Shown here: piece by piece, positions 50,921-58,317 of the stretch
Layout: the number at the start of each line of letters is the position of its first letter
How positions within the stretch are numbered: the stretch's first letter is position 1
Assembly (NCBI GenBank): GCA_017432615.1
Contig: JAFRIV010000013.1
Coordinates: forward strand, 96,689-160,688
Length of the DNA stretch: 64,000 nucleotides
Reading direction: 5' to 3'
DNA from: Oscillospiraceae bacterium
Lineage (GTDB): Bacteria > Bacillota > Clostridia > Oscillospirales > Oscillospiraceae
Notes under the pieces: model-generated
Seen by the model: only the letters and a program-made list of their open reading frames with translations
The model's database searches: none
Told to the model about the DNA's origin: nothing
Translations under genes and position numbers: made by a program

Positions 50921-51688
50921 ATGGGAAGGGTTCTGGCAGTAACAGGAGGCAGCAGGGGAATCGGGTTTGGAATCGCAAAGCGTTTTGCGGAAGACGGATA
51001 TCAGGTGGCAATCCTGGATATAAATGCGGAGGCGGACTATCGATTCAATCTTAACATTCTGGACGAAATGGGCGCAGACTGGTTTTATCTGCAGGGTGAT
51101 ACCCGCATCAGGGAGGACAGAGAACAATTTGTGTCGGAAATCGTGGCACGTTTCGGAAGAATTGACGTGCTTGTCAATAATGCCGGCGTGGCGCCAAAAG
51201 TGCGAACAGATGTCCTGGATATGACAGAGGAAAGCTTTGATTATGTTGTCGGTACAAACCTGAAAGGAACGATGTTCATGACACAGATCGTTGCCAAACA
51301 GATGCTCCGACAGGAATGGACAGGTGTGAAAAGAGGGACAATCGTTAATATCGGTTCGGCATCTGCAACAGTTTCATCCTCGAATCGCTGCGAATACTGC
51401 GTCTCAAAAGCAGGGGTTATGATGCTGACAAGTGTGTATGCTGAACGGCTTGCAGCAGAAGGAATCATGGTTCATGAGATCCGGCCAGGTGTAATCGACA
51501 CAGATATGACGAAAGTTGTCCATGAAAAATATACGCGTCTGATTGCAGAAGGCCAGTTTCCCATAGCACGATGGGGAACGCCGGAAGACGTTGCATCGGT
51601 TGTGAGTGTAGTTTGTGATGATCGTTATATCTACACAACCGGAAACTACATTGATGTGGACGGGGGGTTCCACATCAGAAAACTGTAA
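50921..51688 (+). CDS. SDR oxidoreductase (copy 1)
   Basis: A 255-residue short-chain dehydrogenase with TGGSRGIG as the cofactor loop, NNAGV, a catalytic Ser in 'NIGSAS', and Tyr/Lys in YCVSK. The end 'TTGNYIDVDGGFHIRKL' is shared with the paralogue at 54795. It is a 3-oxoacyl reductase or hydroxyacid/alcohol dehydrogenase. It is co-transcribed with lacI and the MaoC genes. Confidence 0.93.
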   Translation: MGRVLAVTGGSRGIGFGIAKRFAEDGYQVAILDINAEADYRFNLNILDEMGADWFYLQGDTRIREDREQFVSEIVARFGRIDVLVNNAGVAPKVRTDVLDMTEESFDYVVGTNLKGTMFMTQIVAKQMLRQEWTGVKRGTIVNIGSASATVSSSNRCEYCVSKAGVMMLTSVYAERLAAEGIMVHEIRPGVIDTDMTKVVHEKYTRLIAEGQFPIARWGTPEDVASVVSVVCDDRYIYTTGNYIDVDGGFHIRKL

Positions 51689-51707
51689 AACAGGAAGGAG
51701 AATAGCA

Positions 51708-52148
51708 GTGGATAAACTGAGTCTGACAGAAAAGGAAAAAACCGTCGAGTCAATTCCAATGGGGCTGCGTGCCTACTACTCAAAAACAATCACCGGCGCT
51801 GATGCCGCAATTTTCGCCGGAGTAACGGGAGATTTCCAGCCTCTTACGTTCAACGAAGCCTTGGCAAGGGAAAATGGGATGGAGCGCTGTCCCATTCAAA
51901 ATGAACTTCTTGCCAGTTATACCTGGCCGGTATCCACACAGATTGCAAGTCCGGGCGCAGTGACGATTGGGCAGGAACTTACTTTTTATAAACCTGCTTT
52001 TATCGGTGATACTGTTACTGTAGTCGGAGAGGTAAACAAAAAAGTCCCGGAGAAAAAATTTGTCTATGTCCAGACAACGATTTACAATCAAAATGATGAA
52101 GTGCTCGCAGATGGTTTTGTGCTTGAACTGATGCGGGTACACTCCTGA
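51708..52148 (+). CDS. MaoC-fold hydratase-like protein, 1 of 3
   Basis: A 146-residue hot-dog-fold protein like (R)-specific enoyl-CoA hydratases. The usual GDxxPxH motif reads GDFQPLT, so the catalytic His is replaced by Thr, and the HGM segment is altered too. It may be a structural, substrate-binding subunit. The GTG at 51708 has AAGGAG before it; a longer frame upstream runs inside the SDR gene. Confidence 0.8.
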   Translation: MDKLSLTEKEKTVESIPMGLRAYYSKTITGADAAIFAGVTGDFQPLTFNEALARENGMERCPIQNELLASYTWPVSTQIASPGAVTIGQELTFYKPAFIGDTVTVVGEVNKKVPEKKFVYVQTTIYNQNDEVLADGFVLELMRVHS

Positions 52149-52160
52149 AGGAGGTGCAGT

Positions 52161-52592
52161 ATGCAGGTCATATATCAGAAAAGAATACCGGAAGAACTGG
52201 AAATAGGAGCATTTTCGCTGTTCCCCAAAACTGTCAGTGATTCTGATGTGATGATGTTTTGCGGAGAGACAGGAGATCTCAGTCCCATCTATCTGGATGC
52301 CCGGTTTGCCGGAAATACTTCACTCGAGGCTCAGACAGTTCCCCCAATGCTGATTGCGTCCATGCTCGGCGGAGCGGTCTATCGCCTTCTCAGCCCGGAT
52401 GCGTATCCGCTGAAAAGAGAATTCGAACTGCTGAAACCTGTGCATGTAGGTGATACTTTGACGGCACGCGCTGAGATTACAGGTGTTGACAAAGAAAAAC
52501 GACAGGTTACTCTGCTTCTGGAAGCATACAACAGTGAAAAAGAGCTGGTAATGAAGGGCACAAGCCTTGAACAGCTCGTCGTCAGAAAGTGA
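52161..52592 (+). CDS. MaoC-fold hydratase-like protein, 2 of 3
   Basis: A 143-residue hot-dog-fold protein. The catalytic motif reads GDLSPIY, with Tyr in place of His, so it is likely inactive alone. The C-terminal 'ELLKPVHVGDTLTARAEI' strands are typical. AAGGAGG precedes the start. Confidence 0.8.
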   Translation: MQVIYQKRIPEELEIGAFSLFPKTVSDSDVMMFCGETGDLSPIYLDARFAGNTSLEAQTVPPMLIASMLGGAVYRLLSPDAYPLKREFELLKPVHVGDTLTARAEITGVDKEKRQVTLLLEAYNSEKELVMKGTSLEQLVVRK

Positions 52593-52599
52593 GGAGTGT

Positions 52600-53040
52600 A
52601 TGGAAGCTGTAGCATTCAACCGAAAGACAGTAAACGATATTCAGGTTGGGGACAGGGCTTATTTCGCCAGAACTGTGACAGAAGCTGATGTGATGATGTT
52701 TGCTCAACTCAGTGGAGATTTTGCCCCTCAGCATGTCAGCAAGGCGTTTGGAGAGACTACGCTGTTCGGCAGCAGGATTGCCCACGGGATGCTGACGGTC
52801 GGCCTTACTGCACCGGTCCTGACCAAGCTGTGCGGGGACGCATCAAGAACGGTATTTCAGAATATCCGTTTCCGGAGCGCTGTCATACTGGGAGATACCG
52901 TAGATGTAGAAGGTGTAGTTACGGAAATCGATCCGGATGAAGGAATCGTCAGTGTCGATATTACGGCAAAAAGGCACAATGCCGCAGAAGGAGATCGCCC
53001 GTTTATCACCGGTATTTTCCGCCAGACTCTCAAGATCTGA
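52600..53040 (+). CDS. MaoC-fold enoyl-CoA hydratase, 3 of 3
   Basis: A 146-residue hot-dog-fold protein with an intact catalytic pair, Asp and His in GDFAPQH, and the supporting 'GSRIAHGMLTVG'. It should hydrate or dehydrate an enoyl-CoA in an (R)-specific manner, perhaps together with one or both of the two preceding subunits. The ATG at 52600 has GAGGAG upstream. Confidence 0.9.
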   Translation: MEAVAFNRKTVNDIQVGDRAYFARTVTEADVMMFAQLSGDFAPQHVSKAFGETTLFGSRIAHGMLTVGLTAPVLTKLCGDASRTVFQNIRFRSAVILGDTVDVEGVVTEIDPDEGIVSVDITAKRHNAAEGDRPFITGIFRQTLKI

Positions 53041-53057
53041 GAAAGCAGAGGGAAAGC

Positions 53058-53459
53058 ATGATCCGTAAGCTGAATATTTACAAAGAACTGGAAGGGACGG
53101 AATTTCCCGCCGGACGGAGGACGAGGGTATTTGTCGGAGCTGATAGTCCACTTCAGGCAGATCGTTATGTCGTGGGGACGGCAGATGTTCATCCCGGAGG
53201 AGGAGTCCCGGAACATGCCCATGAAACAGAAGAAACCTATATTATTCTTTCCGGGACCGGTGTTATGCTCGTAGATGGAGAGGAAGTGCCAATCGGGCCA
53301 AATGATGTGATCTATCTCGAACCGATGCAGCCTCATGAGTTGCGGAACACTGGAGATACCGAGATGCGAACAATGTTTGTTTATGCTCCTAAAATGGTAG
53401 TCGACCACTGGGCGCAGGAGACCAGCGGTGAACTGAAAATGCGAAATCAGGATTCATAA
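53058..53459 (+). CDS. Single-domain cupin protein
   Basis: A 133-residue cupin with metal motif 'PEHAHETEETYIILSGTG' (two His and Glu) and a third His in 'QPHELRNTG'. It may be an isomerase, a hydrolase or a metal-binding protein of unknown substrate. It lies between the MaoC trio and the RpiB-like gene with 17- and 21-base gaps. Confidence 0.83.
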   Translation: MIRKLNIYKELEGTEFPAGRRTRVFVGADSPLQADRYVVGTADVHPGGGVPEHAHETEETYIILSGTGVMLVDGEEVPIGPNDVIYLEPMQPHELRNTGDTEMRTMFVYAPKMVVDHWAQETSGELKMRNQDS

Positions 53460-53480
53460 AAAACGGAAAGGAAAGAGAAA

Positions 53481-53951
53481 ATGAAAAAAGTGATTCTTGC
53501 CAGCGAGATGAGTTCTGTGGGATTAAAGGAGGCAGTAAAAAAACGGCTGGAGAACGCAGGATATGAGGTAACAGATGTGGGACAGCAGGTCGGAGGTGAT
53601 CCGGTGCTGTATTACACCGCAGCAGAACGTGTCGCACGGGCGATTCAAAACAAGGAATTTGAGCGTGGAATAGTGATTTGCGGTACAGGAGCGGGAGTTA
53701 GTATGATTGCCAATAAATTCAGAGGTGTCTACTGTGTAGCATGTGAGAGCGTGTTTACAGCAGAAAAAATCTCTCTGATCAACAATGCAAATGTGCTGGC
53801 AATGGGAGAACGTGTAGTCAGCTACGATATGGGAGGCGAGATGGCGGAAAAGTTCCTCGCAGGAAAATGGTGCGAAGGATTTGCGCCGGAACGCAAAAAG
53901 AATAATGAAAACGGGTTTCAAAGACTGCAGGAGCTGGAGGAACAGTTCTAA
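53481..53951 (+). CDS. RpiB/LacAB-like sugar-phosphate isomerase
   Basis: A 156-residue protein of the RpiB/LacAB/AlsB family. The active-site Cys loop CGTGAGVSM and 'NNANVLAMGERVV' are present. The N-terminal DHAG-type motif of RpiB is replaced by 'SEMSSVG', so substrate or mechanism may differ. It converts a sugar phosphate or a related acid; the exact compound is unknown. Confidence 0.85.
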   Translation: MKKVILASEMSSVGLKEAVKKRLENAGYEVTDVGQQVGGDPVLYYTAAERVARAIQNKEFERGIVICGTGAGVSMIANKFRGVYCVACESVFTAEKISLINNANVLAMGERVVSYDMGGEMAEKFLAGKWCEGFAPERKKNNENGFQRLQELEEQF

Positions 53952-54002
53952 CTGACAGTCAGCTGAAAATAACAGGATTATTGTATTGAGGGAGAAAAAA
54001 CA

Positions 54003-54761
54003 ATGAGCGAATTTATCCAAACCGAAATTCATGATAAAGTGCTTTTGCTGCAGATCACTTATGAAAAAACATTAAACTGCCTGAATAACGATATTCTGGG
54101 AGAAATTGCCGAAACACTCCGGGCGTTCAACAGAAATCCTCAATTGCGTGCACTGGTGCTCACTGGTGCAGGAAGGTCCTTCTGCACAGGCGCGGATCTC
54201 AAGGTCTTTACCGAATTAAGCCAGGAGGACTGTGTCGATTACAGTGTTGATTATGAGGAAGACATCTTTCGGATACTCTCATCCTCACGCAAGCCGACGA
54301 TTGCGGCAGTCAATGGTTATGCATTAGGTGGGGGAATGGAACTTGCGCTTGCCTGTGATTTCCGAATCGGAGTAGAAAAATGTCAGTTCAGTGCACCGGA
54401 ATATAATTTCGGATGGGTCCCGGGCTGGGGAGGAGTGCATCGCCTTGCAACTTTAGTCGGGCCGAATAAAGCGAAAGAAATTCTTTTGCTGAGAAAGAAA
54501 ATACGCGGTCCTGAGGCACTGGAAATTGGCCTTCTCAACGAATTGGTGGATGATCCGGAGCAGCTGATTGCCCGCGCTCTTGAGATGGCAGCCTCACTTG
54601 CAGAGCTGAACCCTCTCACAGTGACTTATACCAAAACGATCCTGAATGATTTCTATGTTCCACCCTATGATTCCCTTGCACAGGGACTGACAAACAGTAT
54701 CACATCGAAATCTCCTTATGCAAAAGCCCGCGTGGAGGAATTTTTCAACAGGAAAAAATAA
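54003..54761 (+). CDS. Enoyl-CoA hydratase/isomerase (crotonase family)
   Basis: A 252-residue crotonase with the oxyanion-hole segment 'GRSFCTGADLKVF' and 'NGYALGGGMELALACDFRIG'. Both catalytic Glu positions are conserved ('SAPEYNFGWVPGWGG' and 'KAKEI'), as in enoyl-CoA hydratase. It acts on a CoA thioester, supporting a CoA-bound pathway after the CoA-transferase step. Confidence 0.93.
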   Translation: MSEFIQTEIHDKVLLLQITYEKTLNCLNNDILGEIAETLRAFNRNPQLRALVLTGAGRSFCTGADLKVFTELSQEDCVDYSVDYEEDIFRILSSSRKPTIAAVNGYALGGGMELALACDFRIGVEKCQFSAPEYNFGWVPGWGGVHRLATLVGPNKAKEILLLRKKIRGPEALEIGLLNELVDDPEQLIARALEMAASLAELNPLTVTYTKTILNDFYVPPYDSLAQGLTNSITSKSPYAKARVEEFFNRKK

Positions 54762-54794
54762 GAACCTTCAAAAATAGAAACAGGAGAATATCAA

Positions 54795-55562
54795 ATGGAG
54801 AAAACTGCAATTGTAACGGGGTCCAGCAGAGGAATCGGCTTTGCTACGGCAAAACAGCTTTGCAGCGAAGGATACAACCTTGTCATGGTGGCGACCGGGA
54901 CACGCGAGAAAAATCAGGCTGCAATTGCCGAAGCAGAAACTTTCGGCACGAAGGTTCTGTATGTGCAGGCGAGCATTTCTGATCATGATGACAGGCTCCG
55001 TATTGTGGAGGAGACAGTTCGCGCATTTGGGAGAATAGATGTACTTGTTAACAATGCCGGAGTTGCTCCAAAGGAAAGAGCGGACCTGCTTACGATGTCT
55101 GAGGAGAGCTTTGACCGCGTGGTCGGAACCAATACAAAAGGCAACATGTTTCTAACGCAGGCAGTTGCCAATCAGATGATTCGCCAGGAGATGGTAAACG
55201 GAAGAAGAGGTGTAATTGTGAACATCTCAAGCTGTTCTGCAGTGGTAAGCAGCACGAATAGAGGAGAGTACTGCGTATCAAAGGCAGGAGTCTCTATGCT
55301 GACAACACTCTATGCGGATCGCCTGGCACCGGAAGGAATCCTGGTACATGAGATTCGTCCTGGTGTTATTGATACAGATATGACGGGTACCGTACACGAG
55401 AAATATGACCGGTTGATTGCAGCAGGAGAATTCCCGATTGCACGCTGGGGGACACCTCAGGACATCGCCAATGCTGTCAGCCTGCTCGTTTCTGACAAGC
55501 TGATGTATACGACAGGAAATTATATTGACGTAGACGGCGGATTTCATATCAGGAGACTGTGA
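54795..55562 (+). CDS. SDR oxidoreductase (copy 2)
   Basis: A 255-residue short-chain dehydrogenase, clearly paralogous to the one at 50921: both have 'VNNAGVAPK', a YCVSKAG catalytic pair, 'HEIRPGVIDTDMT' and an identical-style C-terminus 'TTGNYIDVDGGFHIR'. The pair probably oxidises or reduces two hydroxyls of one ring or chain. Confidence 0.93.
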   Translation: MEKTAIVTGSSRGIGFATAKQLCSEGYNLVMVATGTREKNQAAIAEAETFGTKVLYVQASISDHDDRLRIVEETVRAFGRIDVLVNNAGVAPKERADLLTMSEESFDRVVGTNTKGNMFLTQAVANQMIRQEMVNGRRGVIVNISSCSAVVSSTNRGEYCVSKAGVSMLTTLYADRLAPEGILVHEIRPGVIDTDMTGTVHEKYDRLIAAGEFPIARWGTPQDIANAVSLLVSDKLMYTTGNYIDVDGGFHIRRL

Positions 55563-55565
55563 GAA

Positions 55566-57485
55566 ATGAACATCCGGGAAATCATAGAGGTAAATACCTG
55601 CATCGTCGGCTCCGGGGCGGCGGGCTATAATGCAGCGGACCGGCTCTGGCAGTATGGTCAGCATTCTATTCTGCTCATCAGTGAAAATATAGAAGGCGGA
55701 ACAAGCCGAAATACAGGAAGCGATAAGCAGACGTATTATAAGCTGACGCTGTCTTCGGATACACCGGACAGTGTCTATGAGATGGCGAAGACCCTGTATG
55801 ACGGGAAATGTGTTGACGGCGATCTTGCACTGTGTGAAGCTGCCCTCAGTGTCCCGTCCTTTCTGCGGCTTGTAGAGCTTGGGGTGCCGTTTCCGGTGAA
55901 CCGTTACGGCGAATATGTCGGATATAAGACGGATCATGACCCCAGAAATCGCGCAACCAGTGTTGGCCCTTATACGAGCCGGGAAATGACCCGTGTACTG
56001 GAACAGCAATGCCGGGAATATGGAATTCCGGTAAGAGATCATCTTCAGGTGATCCGGATCCTTTCTGACGGGGAAAAGGTTTATGGGCTGCTTTGCCTGG
56101 ATCGGGCAGCAGAAGATGAATTTGTCCTGATCAAGTGCCCGAATGTTATTTATGCCACCGGAGGACCGGCTGCTATTTACCGAAATTGTGTTTATCCGGC
56201 TTCTCAGTTCGGTGCTACTGGCCTTGCACTGGAGGCAGGGGCACTGGGGAAAAATCTGACGGAATGGCAGTTCGGGCTAGCTTCTGTCCGTCCCCGCTGG
56301 AATGTGTCCGGCACTTACATGCAGGTGCTGCCGCGCGTTGTCTCTACAGACCAGAATGGAAGCGATGAACGCGAATTTCTGCTGGACTTCTTTTCCAATC
56401 CAGAGGAAATGCTCTCGATGCTCTTCCTGAAGGGATATCAGTGGCCTTTCGATGTACGAAAGGTTGACGGAGGATCTTCTGTCATCGATATTCTGGTCTA
56501 TCTGGAACTCTGCAAGGACAGGAGAGTGTTTCTGGACTTTCGAAGGGATGCTGCAGACGGCAGATTCTCTTTTGAAAAACTTTCAGAAGAAGCGCGGGAA
56601 TATCTCACAAGGGCGAATGCACTGATGCCACTCCCGATAGATAGACTGAAAGTGATGAACCAGCCGGCAATCGATTTTTATCTGGATAACGGGGTGGATC
56701 TTACTAAGGAAATGCTGGAGATTTCACTTTGCGCACAGCACAACAACGGCGGAATCGATATCGATTATCATTGGCAGAGCTGTGTAGAAGGGCTGTTTGT
56801 GGTCGGTGAGGCGGCAGGGAGTCATGGCGTTTATCGACCGGGAGGATCAGCACTGAATGCTGGACAGGTCGGTTCTACCCGAGCTGCACTCTATATAGCG
56901 AAACGAAGAGAGAAAGTACAGGCGGATGATGCAGTTTTCTCTGCACTGGCGGAGAAGACTGCTGCTGAGATGAGCGGGATTGCGGAAGCGGTCTACGGCA
57001 GTGAGAGCAATATCATGGAACTGAAAGACAGAGTCTCCGGGCTTATGAGCACAGTAGCCGGGGCAATCCGAAACAGCGATAAAATCAGGGAAGCATTGCA
57101 GGAGGTCGAACTGCTGTCTGATAGATTTAATGAACAGGTGAGGATTGATAAGCCCAGTCAGCTGCAATGGGTATATCGACTCAGAGACATGCTGATTTCG
57201 ATTCGCTGTTATATGACGGCTATGCTGGATTATGCCGCTTCCGGCGGAAAGAGTCGTGGGAGTGCCCTTTATACTGATTTGAACGGGAAAAAACCATATG
57301 ATCAGCTTCCGGATGAATTCATCTTTCAAGTGGATGATGGAAAACTGGACGAGATGATCCAGACCGTCGGATATGATGGGAAAGAGTGTTCTATACAGTG
57401 GAGATCGCGACGCCCGATTCCTGAGAACAATGATTTTTTCGAAGTGGTTTGGAAAAGCTATCGGGAATCCGGAAATATTGACTGA
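55566..57485 (+). CDS. Fumarate-reductase-type flavoprotein
   Basis: A 639-residue FAD enzyme of the fumarate reductase/aspartate oxidase superfamily. 'TCIVGSGAAGYNAADRL' is the FAD loop, with 'GGTSRNTGSDKQ', 'IYATGGPAAIYRN', 'HNNGGIDID' and 'GEAAGSHGVYRPGGSALN' as further FAD contacts. There is no signal peptide or haem site, so it is a cytosolic dehydrogenase or enoate reductase rather than a respiratory subunit. Its ribosome site lies in the tail of the preceding SDR gene. Confidence 0.9.
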   Translation: MNIREIIEVNTCIVGSGAAGYNAADRLWQYGQHSILLISENIEGGTSRNTGSDKQTYYKLTLSSDTPDSVYEMAKTLYDGKCVDGDLALCEAALSVPSFLRLVELGVPFPVNRYGEYVGYKTDHDPRNRATSVGPYTSREMTRVLEQQCREYGIPVRDHLQVIRILSDGEKVYGLLCLDRAAEDEFVLIKCPNVIYATGGPAAIYRNCVYPASQFGATGLALEAGALGKNLTEWQFGLASVRPRWNVSGTYMQVLPRVVSTDQNGSDEREFLLDFFSNPEEMLSMLFLKGYQWPFDVRKVDGGSSVIDILVYLELCKDRRVFLDFRRDAADGRFSFEKLSEEAREYLTRANALMPLPIDRLKVMNQPAIDFYLDNGVDLTKEMLEISLCAQHNNGGIDIDYHWQSCVEGLFVVGEAAGSHGVYRPGGSALNAGQVGSTRAALYIAKRREKVQADDAVFSALAEKTAAEMSGIAEAVYGSESNIMELKDRVSGLMSTVAGAIRNSDKIREALQEVELLSDRFNEQVRIDKPSQLQWVYRLRDMLISIRCYMTAMLDYAASGGKSRGSALYTDLNGKKPYDQLPDEFIFQVDDGKLDEMIQTVGYDGKECSIQWRSRRPIPENNDFFEVVWKSYRESGNID

Positions 57486-58117
57486 TGACAAAAGATGTAT
57501 TACCCGGCAGAAGGATATCCGTGATAGAGAAGGACCTGATGCGGTTTTCGAGAGATGGCTGCAGGCTGTTTATTGCAATTGATGGGCGATGTGGCTGCGG
57601 GAAAAGTCGGTTGGGTGAAGAACTTGCTGAATTGCTGAACGGGAATCTTTTCCATATGGATGACTATTATCTTCCGTTTCGTGACAGGCAGGAAAACTGG
57701 GAGAATATCCCAGCCGGGAACATGGATCTGATCCGATTTCAAAAAGAAGTGCTCGAACCGGCCGGAAACGGACAGGAAGTCTTCTACAGGGCTTTCTCCT
57801 GCCCAAAAAGATGTTATCTTCCGGAGAAGAGAATGGTGCCAAGACAGGTGAATATTGTGGAAGGAAGTTATTCCCAGCATCCTGTTCTTTCAGCAGCCTA
57901 CGATGTGAAGCTCTTTGTTACAGCAGGCAGAGCTGTACAGAAAGAACGTCTTCGTGCGCGGGAAGGAGCTCATTTCAGTGCTTTTGAAACAATCTGGATT
58001 CCGATGGAGGAAAGATATTTCCAGCATTTCTCTATTGAAGAACTCGCCGACTGCGTGATTAAAACGGATACGCAACCTGTTGCCTGGAACTGGAAGACAG
58101 AAGAAAGCCGATGCTGA
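57485..58117 (+). CDS. Uridine-kinase-like P-loop kinase (copy 2)
   Basis: A 210-residue kinase with GRCGCGKS as Walker A and the same blocks as the copy at 22296: 'GNLFHMDDYYLPF', 'IPAGNMDL' and 'EGSYSQHP'. Its start overlaps the flavoprotein stop (TGATG), so it is translationally coupled to the catabolic operon and probably phosphorylates a metabolite there. The substrate is unknown. Confidence 0.87.
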   Translation: MTKDVLPGRRISVIEKDLMRFSRDGCRLFIAIDGRCGCGKSRLGEELAELLNGNLFHMDDYYLPFRDRQENWENIPAGNMDLIRFQKEVLEPAGNGQEVFYRAFSCPKRCYLPEKRMVPRQVNIVEGSYSQHPVLSAAYDVKLFVTAGRAVQKERLRAREGAHFSAFETIWIPMEERYFQHFSIEELADCVIKTDTQPVAWNWKTEESRC

Positions 58118-58126
58118 CAGAAACAG

Positions 58127-58169
58127 GAACTGCTGCAGAAAGTGACAAAATCGCTTCCTGCAGCAGTTC
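58127..58169 (+). terminator. Large hairpin between the kinase and GH94 genes
   Basis: GAACTGCTGCAG (58127-58138) and CTGCAGCAGTTC (58158-58169) are perfect arms, with AAGTGA/TCGCTT continuing the stem. There is no T-run, so it may act as a pause site, an RNA-stability element or a weak terminator. Confidence 0.5.
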
Positions 58170-58317
58170 TGCTGCTATAAGGTCTGCCATAAGGGACTTT
58201 GTCTGCGGCGGCTGACAAAAATAGACAAGAAGAGGCATTTTCAGTTCTTTCAGAGAGTACAGAAACCCTGTATAATAAATGTATCTTCCCATCTCGGGAT
58301 CAATACAGGAGAGAGCA

